Of a stretch of DNA of 64,000 nt, positions 35,553 to 43,927 are shown piece after piece. This DNA is from CAXXIC01 sp049315325 (GTDB lineage Bacteria > Bacteroidota > Bacteroidia > Bacteroidales > UBA7332): contig JBMOKJ010000004.1 of assembly GCA_049315325.1 (NCBI GenBank), forward strand, positions 62,001 to 126,000, read 5' to 3'. The notes below the pieces were generated by a model, which did not search any database, had not been told where the DNA came from, and saw only the letters and a program-made list of their open reading frames with translations. Every line of letters starts with the position of its first letter. Position 1 is the stretch's first letter. The position numbers and the translations under genes are program-made.

Positions 35553-36695
35553 ATGCTTAAAAATAAAATAGAAAAATCTCTTTATAACCCTGCAATTGGA
35601 CTGTTTCCGTTGCTCCTGGTCATTTTCTTATTGCCGTATATCCCTTTGCATCAAGTCATTGATTTCGGATTGATGACAGGTACAATGATGGTTCTCGTTT
35701 TTGTTTGGTTTACGGGTAAACGTGTTTTTCAGTCGTTTCTTCTGACCTCGATGCTTACTTTGTTGCTTTTTAATTGTTTGTTTACCATTTTCAAGGCAGA
35801 GGATCTTCAAAAACACGCTTTTATCATTCTAGAATTTCTATTTGTAGTGATTGTTGGTATCATTAAATTTTACGAAGATAGGATTCACCGCTTTATTGAT
35901 ACAAATTTGAAAGTTGGAATTAAGATTCATTTGAAACCAGCGTTACAAATGTTCTTTTTCGTTTCGAAGCTTTTTATCTATTGCGCACCTTTTCATTTGT
36001 TTATGTTGTTGATTTTCTCGTTCCTTCCTTCTGCAACTCTTCATGCAGGTTTTTTGGTGGTGTTTAAGGCTCTCTTTCCATCGATGATTTTGGTGATTGG
36101 TGCATTCGAATTGTTTAATATCCGATGGATTGGCTCCGAAATTAGCAGAGAACGTTATCTCCCGATTGTAGATACCAATTCGCGGGTGATTGGACACATG
36201 GCATTGAGCGAAAGTCTTTCTTTTGAAAAGAAATTTCTTCATCCTGTGGTTCGTATTGTCTGTAAACAAGGTAATCGCTTGTTTTTGCGCGCTCGTCCTG
36301 AAACGTCGCATTACGAAGTTGGGAAAATGTGCCTTCCCATCGAAGATTACGTAAATTATGGCGAAAACATTGAAGATGCTGCAAAACGAATTCTGCAAAA
36401 TGCGGTAGGTCGCACCAAACTTGTTCCGAGATTTATGCTCAAGTACAATCATGAGCACGAAGGACGACGATGTATTTTCTATCTTTTTATGGTCAATATT
36501 GAAGCTGAAAAAGAATTTCACCCCAAAAATCTTCAAGGAGGAAAGTGGTGGACAGAGCAACAAATTGTGGATAACTGCGATAAAAGCTTCTTTAGCAGCT
36601 CTTTCGAATCAGAATTCGAATACCTCCAATCTACTGTTCTGATGGCAGATCATTATGGTATACCGGTTGGACTCTATTCTCCCAAAAAAGGCTAA
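35553..36695 (+). CDS. Membrane protein with degenerate Nudix domain
   Basis: A 380-residue protein. Residues about 15-205 hold about six hydrophobic segments of no family I recognise. From about 208 the sequence follows Bacteroidota Nudix hydrolases (YLPIVDTNSRVIGHMALSESL, HPVVRIVCKQGNRLFLRARP). The Nudix box aligns at 265-286, keeping E271, R279 and G286, but the catalytic glutamates are replaced by I280, N283 and A284. The domain is thus unlikely to hydrolyse nucleotides and may be a binding or sensor module. The C-terminus keeps the usual WW/WTEQQI-type strand (GGKWWTEQQIVDN). It is a single gene, divergent from the thioesterase. Confidence 0.72.
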   Translation: MLKNKIEKSLYNPAIGLFPLLLVIFLLPYIPLHQVIDFGLMTGTMMVLVFVWFTGKRVFQSFLLTSMLTLLLFNCLFTIFKAEDLQKHAFIILEFLFVVIVGIIKFYEDRIHRFIDTNLKVGIKIHLKPALQMFFFVSKLFIYCAPFHLFMLLIFSFLPSATLHAGFLVVFKALFPSMILVIGAFELFNIRWIGSEISRERYLPIVDTNSRVIGHMALSESLSFEKKFLHPVVRIVCKQGNRLFLRARPETSHYEVGKMCLPIEDYVNYGENIEDAAKRILQNAVGRTKLVPRFMLKYNHEHEGRRCIFYLFMVNIEAEKEFHPKNLQGGKWWTEQQIVDNCDKSFFSSSFESEFEYLQSTVLMADHYGIPVGLYSPKKG

Positions 36696-36736
36696 AACTC
36701 CGAGCTGATTTCTCAATAAAATTATTGGTTTAATCT

Positions 36737-36767
36737 TTTGATTTTTGATTTTAATATCCTATATTTG
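36737..36767 (+). promoter_or_regulatory. Promoter of the quinone reductase-like gene
   Basis: TTTG (36737-36740), 19 bases and TATATTTG (36760-36767) form a perfect Bacteroides-type promoter, leaving a leader of about 85 bases before the start at 36860. Confidence 0.7.
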
Positions 36768-36859
36768 TTAACAATAAACTTGTTGATAAAAGGTAGGTAG
36801 CAACTCTTCTACGCCTTTTGTGTTTCGAACTAGATTAATCACATCTAATTTATACTGCC

Positions 36860-37453
36860 ATGAAACACTTGATTATCTATTGTCATCCAAACAAGAACAG
36901 CTTCTGTCACGACATTCTCGATCGGTTTGTTGTAGAATTGAAAAATGTTGACGCTGACGTGAAAGTACGTGATCTCTATGCGCTTGATTTCAATCCTATT
37001 CTCACAAAAAATGATTTAAAATTGATGGAAGGAGGCATGGTTGCACCTGATGTTGCTGAGGAGCAAAATCTCATCCATTGGGCTGACATTGTGACCTTTA
37101 TCTATCCGATTTGGTGGACTGGTATGCCTGCATTGTTGAAGGGTTATATCGACCGCACATTTTGCTACGATTTTGCCTTTTGCCCAAATGGAGATGGATT
37201 GATTGGTATGCTCTCTTCGAAGAAAGTCAATATAATAAACACCATGCGTGCATCGGAAGATTTGTATCGTGGAAATGGAATGATTTTCTCAATGCAGAAA
37301 ACAATTGATGAAGGCGTTTTCGAGTTTTGCGGAATGAAAGTGATGAAACACCTCTACTTCTGCACGGTACCGACTTCGCAAACTTTTGATCGCGAAGCAA
37401 TGTTGTCGCAAATAGGTGAGCTCGTTGGTCAAAGTCATTCTATGTGGTATTGA
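36860..37453 (+). CDS. NAD(P)H quinone reductase, flavodoxin-like fold
   Basis: A 197-residue flavoprotein of the NQO1/KefF/MdaB group, which reduces quinones by two electrons. MKHLIIYCHPNKNSFCHDILDRFV is the FMN/FAD phosphate-binding start, and DIVTFIYPIWWTGMPALLKGYIDRTFCYDFAF is the family signature strand-helix. It has its own promoter and a leader of about 85 bases, in which I see no hairpin. Its substrate is unknown. Confidence 0.9.
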   Translation: MKHLIIYCHPNKNSFCHDILDRFVVELKNVDADVKVRDLYALDFNPILTKNDLKLMEGGMVAPDVAEEQNLIHWADIVTFIYPIWWTGMPALLKGYIDRTFCYDFAFCPNGDGLIGMLSSKKVNIINTMRASEDLYRGNGMIFSMQKTIDEGVFEFCGMKVMKHLYFCTVPTSQTFDREAMLSQIGELVGQSHSMWY

Positions 37454-37523
37454 TGCTTTGGAACAAAAGTGACTCGGATTATTAACTGTTCAAAATCTGA
37501 ATAACCTATTTGTCATTGTTTTG

Positions 37524-38897
37524 CTATAAAGAGTTATAAACCTCTTTTGCAAAATCAGATAGTGTTGTGTCGCGAGCACCCATTAACAATATAACGTCAC
37601 CAGGTCTAGATTCTGAAGATATGAAATTCTTCATGTTTTCTCTATTGGGAATAAAAAGCGCTTTCTTGCCCTTAGAAATAACAGCTTCTGCTACAATCAT
37701 TGGCGAAATGTTCTTGTCCACTGTTCCTCCAGCATAATATACATCTGATAAAATTAGGCAATCGTTCGCAGTTAAAGCTTCTGCCACTAGTTCACTCAGC
37801 TCTTCGTGCATAAAACGAAGTGGTCCAAATCCGTGGGGTTGAAACCACGCAAAAACGCGTTTGCCAACCGATTGGCAAGCCTTGATTGCTGCAGCTACTT
37901 CGGCAGGATTGTGTGCAAAATCATCGATGACACTAACTCCCTTTTTCTGTCCCACCAACTGAGTCCTGCGATAGATGCCTTCGTATGTTTTCATGGCTGC
38001 TACCGATTGTTCCAACGAAACACCAACAACTGAAGCCGCGGCAACAGCCGCAAGCGTATTCTCCATATTGTGATATCCAATCATTGGCACAACAAAAGGA
38101 GTATTGTTTATTGAGAAATGGATAGAGAAACCAGACTGTATGAATTCACTGCCGACAAAACCAACAGTGTTCGAAGTCCCAAAATCAAACGATTTGTCAA
38201 TAGAAAGCGATGCGGCAGCTGGATGATCAGCATTAACGATAAAACAACCGTGAGTGTTTTTGCGAAAAGTTGTGAAAAGCGCCATCAGTTCCTCAAACTC
38301 TTTGTGGTCGCGGTCGATGTTCAGCACAAGCGATATTTCGGGTAGATAATTCACGATTGAACCATCCGATTCATCCGATTCTATGACGAGCCAGTCAGTG
38401 CTTCCCACAAATGCATTTCCTGGTAACCCTTTTTTCTGTAGGGAAGTTAAACCCGCGCCAGTCATAAGTGAAGGTGAAAAGCCCGATTCTTGCAGAATAT
38501 GAAAAACCATGCTTGTTGTGGTCGATTTTCCCGATGTGCCACCTACAGCTATGGTGCGTTTCGATGCCGATATTTCAGCAAGTAGTTCAGAGCGTTTCAT
38601 TATAGGAATATTCAGCTTCAAAGCAGCCTGATACTCGATGTTACTCTCTTCGATAGCTGTTGAAATCACTACAACATCTACATTCTTTGTGATTCCCGAT
38701 GCATCTTGAAAATGGCAGATAATTCCCATCTCTTCGAACTGCTCTTGTACCAACATTTTTTTTGTTTTGTCAAAAAGTCTGTCAGACCCAGATACCTTTT
38801 TCCCAGTTCCACATAAGTATTGTGCAATTGCACTCATTCCAGTACCGGCAATTCCTACAAAGAAATAATGCTTAAATGTGTTGATGTTTTTTGCCAT
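37524..38897 (-). CDS. Mur ligase family protein (MurC/Mpl-like)
   Basis: A Mur-type ATP-dependent ligase of about 457 residues. The N-terminal UDP-binding motif is HYFFVGIAGTGMSAIAQYL, the ATP P-loop GTSGKSTTTSMV, and the central domain has ESDESDGSIVNYLPEISLVLNIDRDHKEFEEL. The C-terminal domain begins IDDFAHNPAEVAAAI. The start resembles MurC, which adds L-Ala to UDP-MurNAc, while DDFAHNP resembles Mpl, which recycles muropeptides. I cannot decide between them. It lies outside any cell-wall cluster, right behind the Wzi gene. The longer start at 38921 overlaps Wzi, so the ATG at 38897 is preferred. Confidence 0.78.
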   Translation of the reverse strand: MAKNINTFKHYFFVGIAGTGMSAIAQYLCGTGKKVSGSDRLFDKTKKMLVQEQFEEMGIICHFQDASGITKNVDVVVISTAIEESNIEYQAALKLNIPIMKRSELLAEISASKRTIAVGGTSGKSTTTSMVFHILQESGFSPSLMTGAGLTSLQKKGLPGNAFVGSTDWLVIESDESDGSIVNYLPEISLVLNIDRDHKEFEELMALFTTFRKNTHGCFIVNADHPAAASLSIDKSFDFGTSNTVGFVGSEFIQSGFSIHFSINNTPFVVPMIGYHNMENTLAAVAAASVVGVSLEQSVAAMKTYEGIYRRTQLVGQKKGVSVIDDFAHNPAEVAAAIKACQSVGKRVFAWFQPHGFGPLRFMHEELSELVAEALTANDCLILSDVYYAGGTVDKNISPMIVAEAVISKGKKALFIPNRENMKNFISSESRPGDVILLMGARDTTLSDFAKEVYNSL

Positions 38898-38907
38898 TGT
38901 TGTTGAA

Positions 38908-40422
38908 TTATTTTGTCCCAAATATCATTCCTTTTTTTGAGATTTTCAATAATAAAGCCTGATTGTTACCATACAAAGTTCCTCTATCTAATCCTGCAGA
39001 TGCCGTAAATTTCCAGCCGTTTAGCTTTTGGGGTGAAAAGTCAAACTCGGTAAAGGCAGAATAGTTACTTTTTATGGATAAAAATGGTTGATAATGACGA
39101 CCCCAACCATCGGTATATGTTGTTAGCAGTCGTGCCTCTAATTCCTTGTTGAATCGGCCACTGATGCCTAAATGATATGCCTTTACACGATTATTCTCGA
39201 TTCTCATCGACCCATCCGTGTTGTAAATGGGAGAGGAGAGGAGTGGATTGCCATTGGTCATGCCCCAGTGTTCCCATCCGGTGTACATCCCATTGTTGTA
39301 GTAATCGTCGTTACCGGTTGCCTCATTTGTTAATTTTACGCCTGGGTAATCAGATGGCGCCCAATGAATAGCACCTCCTTGATTGGTAGTTTGTAGATAT
39401 TCAAGTACTACGTCGGTAATTCCAGTCTCTCGTTTATTTGCATATTCAATGCCCCAAAGGCCATCTAATCCATTTTTTTTTGCCATTCCTCCGAAGTCTT
39501 CAAAGAAATTCTCAAGATACCCTTTCAGTTGATAGGTAGGTTTCTTATATTCAATAATGACATGTTCAGTGCCTACAGTATTTCCGAATATAAATTGTTG
39601 ATCTGGTATGGCGCTTGTGTTGTCTCCCCTCGATGGGAAGAACGCCATCCAATAGTGTTTCAGCGTAGCGGGTGTATGTACAACTTCTATATTGCCATCT
39701 TTGTAATAATACTTATCTCCTCCAAATTGTACCTTCATCTCCATCCCAATAGTCATCGACCACGGAGACTTGGGTAGGTCAAGTTTAAGATAAAGCTCTT
39801 TCTGATGATAAAGTAAATCGCTATTGTAGAAATTGGTAAAACTACTGTTTGTTACTTTTGGGTCAAACACAACTCTGTCTTTTTGAAATTGACCATCGGT
39901 AAACCAACCGAAAGAGCACACCGCTTTTACTTTCAGCATTCTTTTGAATAACCACGGATAGGAAATGAAATCATTTGTGCTAAATCGAATCATCGGGATC
40001 GGACGTGCATTGCCTGACCAACACATACTCCCAGAGCTCAATTCTTGATTTTTGAACAGCGATGGAATCTCTTTGCTTCCCATTGATAATTCATATTTAT
40101 TATAAAACTGTACATCAAAATAGGCCTGTTGTAGAATAAATTCAGAGGTGTAGTTCTCTGCTTTTACGACATCTAAACCGTATCGAAAACTGAAATTCGA
40201 TTCATTCTTATAATCTTGTACAATGCCAACTCGTATGTAGCCGTTGTTTAGAGTGGCTGAAGAGAGACCGTGCTTCTTGCTCATCATCCAAAATGGCGTA
40301 TGTATACCACTACCACCCACCGCTTCACTTTCAATTGCGTAAGATGTTTGACCAGTGATTTGATTAGCAGTGACAGATAGAATCAATAATAGGAAAAGTC
40401 TGAGAACAATATTATTTTTCAT
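38908..40422 (-). CDS. Capsule assembly protein, Wzi family
   Basis: A 504-residue outer-membrane beta-barrel with a signal peptide (about 1-25, ending ITGQ). It shows the family's opening AIESEAVGGSGIHTPFWMMSKKHGL and the barrel strands with conserved LSMGSKEIP, PMIRFSTNDF, WLFKRMLKVKA and FGWFTDGQF. Wzi helps attach capsule polysaccharide to the cell surface. It is the first hint, at this end, of the polysaccharide locus that fills the rest of the window. It lies 11 bp after a small lipoprotein gene. Confidence 0.9.
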   Translation of the reverse strand: MKNNIVLRLFLLLILSVTANQITGQTSYAIESEAVGGSGIHTPFWMMSKKHGLSSATLNNGYIRVGIVQDYKNESNFSFRYGLDVVKAENYTSEFILQQAYFDVQFYNKYELSMGSKEIPSLFKNQELSSGSMCWSGNARPIPMIRFSTNDFISYPWLFKRMLKVKAVCSFGWFTDGQFQKDRVVFDPKVTNSSFTNFYNSDLLYHQKELYLKLDLPKSPWSMTIGMEMKVQFGGDKYYYKDGNIEVVHTPATLKHYWMAFFPSRGDNTSAIPDQQFIFGNTVGTEHVIIEYKKPTYQLKGYLENFFEDFGGMAKKNGLDGLWGIEYANKRETGITDVVLEYLQTTNQGGAIHWAPSDYPGVKLTNEATGNDDYYNNGMYTGWEHWGMTNGNPLLSSPIYNTDGSMRIENNRVKAYHLGISGRFNKELEARLLTTYTDGWGRHYQPFLSIKSNYSAFTEFDFSPQKLNGWKFTASAGLDRGTLYGNNQALLLKISKKGMIFGTK

Positions 40423-40433
40423 AAAGTTGATTG

Positions 40434-40835
40434 TTAAAATTTATGAAAAATAAGTTCTCGGTCTTTGCTTTTTAAATTCATAGTGTTTGAATTGAGTTTT
40501 AGAATTAGATAATGCTCAGACTTTGAATAAATGATTTTCTTTTTTAGAAAATAGTCATGGCTTCCATCCCAATCTAAGTAATCGAAAAATAGAGAGTCAC
40601 TGGTTTGGGTGTATTTCCCAAAAACCAATTTGGTGTAAGTTGGTCTTTCTACTTTTTGCACAGAGACTACATTGTTATCGAACCCATAGAATATAGAGTC
40701 CACTTGCGTTGTGGTATTGTTTGCTGAGACTTCAGTTTTTAGTTGCCAACGACCGCGCAGGTCAGAATCGGGGCTTTTCTCACAAGAAAAAAGAAAAACG
40801 GTAATGATAAATAGGCACAGTGGAATAAGCTTCAT
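40434..40835 (-). CDS. Small lipocalin-like lipoprotein
   Basis: A 133-residue lipoprotein (lipobox FLFSC at about 14-18). After a short linker it has the start of a lipocalin-like fold (DLRGRWQLKTEVS) and alternating beta strands to the end (HYLILKLNSNTMNLKSKDRELIFHKF). Similar proteins are common in Bacteroidales and unassigned. A -7 box TATCTTTG (40870-40877) abuts the terminator of the preceding operon. It is probably co-transcribed with wzi. Confidence 0.65.
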   Translation of the reverse strand: MKLIPLCLFIITVFLFSCEKSPDSDLRGRWQLKTEVSANNTTTQVDSIFYGFDNNVVSVQKVERPTYTKLVFGKYTQTSDSLFFDYLDWDGSHDYFLKKKIIYSKSEHYLILKLNSNTMNLKSKDRELIFHKF

Positions 40836-40876
40836 AGAATTTCAAAATGTATAGTCAATAATTGAGAAGCAAAGAT

Positions 40877-40911
40877 AAAAAAAACGGGGTAGATTTTTTA
40901 TTTCTACCCCG
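40877..40911 (-). terminator. Terminator of the polysaccharide operon
   Basis: On the minus strand CGGGGTAGA, a nine-base loop and TCTACCCCG are followed by T8. It is a very strong hairpin that ends the long minus-strand locus just after the TIM-barrel gene. Confidence 0.9.
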
Positions 40912-40922
40912 ATATTCATTTA

Positions 40923-41780
40923 TTATTTATTCTCAATCAACTCTTTGGTCTGTTTAATGTGACCTTTAGATGATGCGCCAAATAACACCGATTCAATTTT
41001 CGGGAATCGGTTAACATATTCAATTGCTTCCTGAGGGGTAAGTGCTCCTGCAGCCAACACTTGCATTGCGATTGGTCTGAACTTTTTACTTGGATCAGTG
41101 AGGTATTTTTCGTATGCCTCAATGCTTCCTGATACACGGAATCCAATCTTATTGATTGACGAGCAAATCACTGGATTTTCGATTCCAATCTCTTCGCATA
41201 CATCTACCATTTTACACATATTCATCGTGATGAAGCCTGGTTCAGCATTGTACTTCTTTTTCACGTGTTTTGCAAAAGCAGCAAAAAAATCATACATTCC
41301 CAGTCCAAGAATCAAGTCAACAACAACGTTCTGAAGGAAAATCACAGGAGTATTAATGCCTTTAAACATTTTCATTTCTGCATCTACCAGAAGCTCCATC
41401 ATCGCTACATAATCCTTTTGAATGAATGCCATACCACCTTTTGCAGCTACGGAGAGAATATTGCCAGGCATATACGCTTTCACGGCACCCAATATGCCGA
41501 GGTCTGTCACCGCATTGGCATATTTGTGAGCATAAGGCATGCATGGGAATATGTTGAAATTCTTCCATTCATTAGGGTTTTTGCGCATATAATCGCATAT
41601 ATCGGAGATTCGGTCGTGCGTGGTACACATAAAGGTGTTGATGCCCAGTTCTCGAGCAGAATCTAGCACATCAATAATAGCCTGATTCTCCTTGAATCGG
41701 ATGGCTTGAGCCCTCGACTTTTCATCAGAAAGGTGGTTGACTGCAAAAAACTGGTTGTCGCCAAAAAGTACTCTATCCAT
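40923..41780 (-). CDS. Unassigned protein, possibly aldo/keto reductase-like barrel
   Basis: A 285-residue cytoplasmic protein without signal or membrane segments. Parts recall a TIM-barrel aldo/keto reductase: an early ARELGINTFMCTTHDR strand-helix, and a C-terminal IESVLFGASSKGHIKQTKELI like the cofactor-binding end of that family. The catalytic Tyr/His set is not evident. It follows the Gfo/Idh oxidoreductase by nine bases and ends at the operon terminator, so a role in making a sugar precursor is inferred. I do not recognise it firmly. Confidence 0.55.
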   Translation of the reverse strand: MDRVLFGDNQFFAVNHLSDEKSRAQAIRFKENQAIIDVLDSARELGINTFMCTTHDRISDICDYMRKNPNEWKNFNIFPCMPYAHKYANAVTDLGILGAVKAYMPGNILSVAAKGGMAFIQKDYVAMMELLVDAEMKMFKGINTPVIFLQNVVVDLILGLGMYDFFAAFAKHVKKKYNAEPGFITMNMCKMVDVCEEIGIENPVICSSINKIGFRVSGSIEAYEKYLTDPSKKFRPIAMQVLAAGALTPQEAIEYVNRFPKIESVLFGASSKGHIKQTKELIENK

Positions 41781-41789
41781 ATCTTTATC

Positions 41790-42803
41790 TTATTTTGAAG
41801 CGTCGTTAATCATTACATCAATAATTTTATCTGTCGCCAAAGCGGTTGCAAACGAGTTGATGTTGACGGTTCGTTTGTTTTTGATGTTGTCTATAAAATA
41901 GTCGATTTGAGCTGAATATTCTTCTCCACGTAGATTGAAATTGACTTGTGGAGTCAAATCAGTAATGTATTTAATTGTCCAACCCTTTTCGAGTTTCTCT
42001 GTATTGTTTTCTTCTTTCAGATAGATTTTGAGTTCTGTAGCATCAGCTATCATTTTCCCTTTTTTCCCTTCAATTTCGATGGATGTCGTCATTTTACGGT
42101 GTGTTTCGTCACTCCAATTAACCGCAAGCTGACCGCTCAATCCGGTTTCGAGGAAAAGAGACGAATAGACTGCATCTTCCACTTCGTTTGAATAGATGTT
42201 TTTGAGCAAAGTGCCTTTTGCATCGACTGGTTTGCCTAGCACAAAGTGAATCAGATTTAAAACGTGAGAAGCGTAGTCGAAAAGACAGCCACCGCCTTCA
42301 GCACGTGCCGAACGCCATGTCCCCCCCTTTTCTTTCAAAACCACTGGGCCATAAGCCGAGCCAGTGAAATGGTACAAATCGCCTATTACGCCCGATTCAA
42401 CCATTCGTTTCATCTCTTTGAACGTGCCAATGTATCTGTTGTGATAGCCTACTTGATTTACCAGGCCTTTCAATTCAGCAACCGTCACCATTTTCACGCC
42501 GTCTTCAACGGTCAGTGAGAAAGGTTTCTCACAGAATACGTGAATGCCTCTCTCCAAAGCATAAAGCACCATATCAGCGTGAAATTTCGTTGGAGTTGCC
42601 ACCACAATACATTCGGGAGCGGTCTCCTCAATCATCTTTTTGTAGTCGGTGTATGTTTTTAACTTAGAATACTTGTTAAACGCATCCAACAAAAATGTGG
42701 AAGAGTCGCACACGGCAACCAAATTGACATCGGGATGTGCATTCAAAATCGAGCAATGAGATAATCCCATCTTTCCTAATCCGATAATTGCTGCTTTGAT
42801 CAT
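41790..42803 (-). CDS. Gfo/Idh/MocA family sugar oxidoreductase
   Basis: A 337-residue NAD(P)-dependent oxidoreductase. The N-terminal Rossmann motif is AAIIGLGKMGLSHCSIL (GxGxxG) and the catalytic EKP is in HVFCEKPFSL. The C-terminal alpha/beta domain contains GGGCLFDYASHVLNLIHFV (catalytic D-x-x-x-H). Members oxidise or reduce sugar carbons, often nucleotide sugars in polysaccharide loci. The first 38 bp (start codon side) are duplicated exactly about 1.1 kb upstream, beyond the DUF3791/DUF3990 pair. This gene therefore seems to have been separated from the glycosyltransferase it once followed directly. Confidence 0.9.
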   Translation of the reverse strand: MIKAAIIGLGKMGLSHCSILNAHPDVNLVAVCDSSTFLLDAFNKYSKLKTYTDYKKMIEETAPECIVVATPTKFHADMVLYALERGIHVFCEKPFSLTVEDGVKMVTVAELKGLVNQVGYHNRYIGTFKEMKRMVESGVIGDLYHFTGSAYGPVVLKEKGGTWRSARAEGGGCLFDYASHVLNLIHFVLGKPVDAKGTLLKNIYSNEVEDAVYSSLFLETGLSGQLAVNWSDETHRKMTTSIEIEGKKGKMIADATELKIYLKEENNTEKLEKGWTIKYITDLTPQVNFNLRGEEYSAQIDYFIDNIKNKRTVNINSFATALATDKIIDVMINDASK

Positions 42804-42804
42804 A
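42767..42804. repeat. 38-bp direct repeat, copy A (start of Gfo/Idh gene)
   Basis: This copy covers the start codon and first 12 codons of the oxidoreductase. An identical 38-bp copy is at 43884-43921. The two copies bracket the DUF3791/DUF3990 genes. Confidence 0.95.
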
Positions 42805-42910
42805 ATTTTTATTTCAATTTATAATATTCAAATTTTTGATTTATCTAAATGGGATTAATTGATTTTGAAATTGCTTTTATATACCACATTACGATAAGCT
42901 TTATTTCGTA

Positions 42911-43399
42911 TTATTCTACATCAAAAGATTCTTTATAAGTTAATTGTGCAACGGCATTTTCTGTATGAAATGATAGCTGATCAAAAAGTTTATGCGACTT
43001 TAATTGCTCTATCGCTGCATTTGCCGACAACACACCTTGCTCATAGAGGGTAATGGTCGCATATAAATTATCATTTGCTACTGGCCCTATTACTATATCA
43101 TGTTTGTTTGTTCCACTTTCTCTTCGATTTGATACAACAGTCTCTAACCAGTTAACATTAGCACCATCAAAACGCATTATTGCAAAGTTAACATCAGCTA
43201 AAATAGCTTCATCTATTTCGAAAACCGAAACAATACCCATTGATGCTCCAGATCGTTCTTTTTTTAATTTAGCCCATTTTATAGCTTGGTCTTTACTGGT
43301 AGTTGTATAGAATCCTTTGCCAAAATCGGTTCTTCTACGGCACTTACCTAAGGATACTTTGCGTACGGCTACAACCGAGCCGTGGTATAAAGTAATCAT
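42911..43399 (-). CDS. DUF3990 protein, possible ADP-ribosyltransferase-like toxin
   Basis: A 162-residue protein beginning ITLYHGSVVAVRKVSLGKCRRRTDFGKGFYTTTSKDQAIKWA. The Y-H-G-S, G-K-G-F-Y-T-T and A-x-x-W-A pattern fits the DUF3990 family, whose start recalls the R/H-x and STT-like elements of ADP-ribosyltransferase folds. The middle has IGPVANDNLYATI. It follows DUF3791 with one base between stop and start (TAG G ATG), so translation is coupled. The pair is often found together and behaves in genomes like a toxin-antitoxin module. That activity is inferred, not shown. Confidence 0.75.
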   Translation of the reverse strand: MITLYHGSVVAVRKVSLGKCRRRTDFGKGFYTTTSKDQAIKWAKLKKERSGASMGIVSVFEIDEAILADVNFAIMRFDGANVNWLETVVSNRRESGTNKHDIVIGPVANDNLYATITLYEQGVLSANAAIEQLKSHKLFDQLSFHTENAVAQLTYKESFDVE

Positions 43400-43400
43400 C

Positions 43401-43823
43401 CTATTTTCTTTTTTTTAGATAGCAATTTATCTCTGTTAGAATATAACTTTCACTTTGTGTATGCAAAACCTCAAAGTTATGCTTTAGAAATTCTATTACA
43501 TTCGAATTTGCAAATAAATCTAATGTGCTTTGAGCAGAAATACCTTGATGCTGGGAAAATTTCTCTATGCAAAAACTTACAAAAAAAAGTGTCTGTTTAC
43601 TATCGTTATTTTTTCGAGTCTCTTTTTTCTCCTTTTCAAGTAACTGATAGAGTTCATATCCAGTATAATACCATAATTTCTGTTCTTCTTTATGTAGATT
43701 ATGGTATAATTCCGATGTGTAAAGATAGTGCAACGCATCTTCAAATCCCAATCCTTTATGCTGTTTAATCAAATCAGTCAATTCGGAAATTTTGAACGGT
43801 AAGATAGCAGTATCAATAGTCAT
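43401..43823 (-). CDS. DUF3791-like protein, possible antitoxin partner
   Basis: A 140-residue protein. The first half (about 1-70) recalls short helical domains found with this family (GFEDALHYLYTSELYHNLHKEE...WYYTGYELYQLLE). The second half (about 78-137) fits DUF3791 (LFFVSFCIEKFSQHQGISAQSTLDLFANSNVIEFLKHNFEVLHTQSESYILTEIN). It is the first gene of a two-gene unit with DUF3990. Both lie within a duplication scar of the Gfo/Idh gene. I saw no recognisable promoter. Confidence 0.68.
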   Translation of the reverse strand: MTIDTAILPFKISELTDLIKQHKGLGFEDALHYLYTSELYHNLHKEEQKLWYYTGYELYQLLEKEKKETRKNNDSKQTLFFVSFCIEKFSQHQGISAQSTLDLFANSNVIEFLKHNFEVLHTQSESYILTEINCYLKKRK

Positions 43824-43841
43824 TGTTTGTTATATTTCGTT

Positions 43842-43920
43842 ATCAAAATGTTCATTCAGAATCTCACAATGAGCCACAATTCGCCATCTTTCCTAATCCG
43901 ATAATTGCTGCTTTGATCAT
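43842..43920 (-). pseudogene. Truncated copy of the Gfo/Idh gene start
   Basis: Starting at an ATG eight bases after the upstream glycosyltransferase stop, the first 12 codons are identical to the oxidoreductase (MIKAAIIGLGKM). The next 40 bases are diverged but alignable (CTCATTG, GAATG, ACAT...GAT in the same order), then homology ends near the DUF3791 start. The frame is broken after 18 codons. This is the original or a second allele of the gene start, cut off by the module that follows. Confidence 0.8.
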
Positions 43921-43921
43921 A
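43884..43921. repeat. 38-bp direct repeat, copy B
   Basis: Exact copy of 42767-42804 on the far side of the DUF3791/DUF3990 pair. See the truncated gene copy at the same place. Confidence 0.95.
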
Positions 43922-43927
43922 CTGTAT

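Noticed and set aside
42767..43921. Transposon insertion with target-site duplication
   Set aside because: No transposase and no terminal inverted repeats are present, and 38 bp plus a longer diverged tail is more than a usual target duplication. Recombination is a better explanation.
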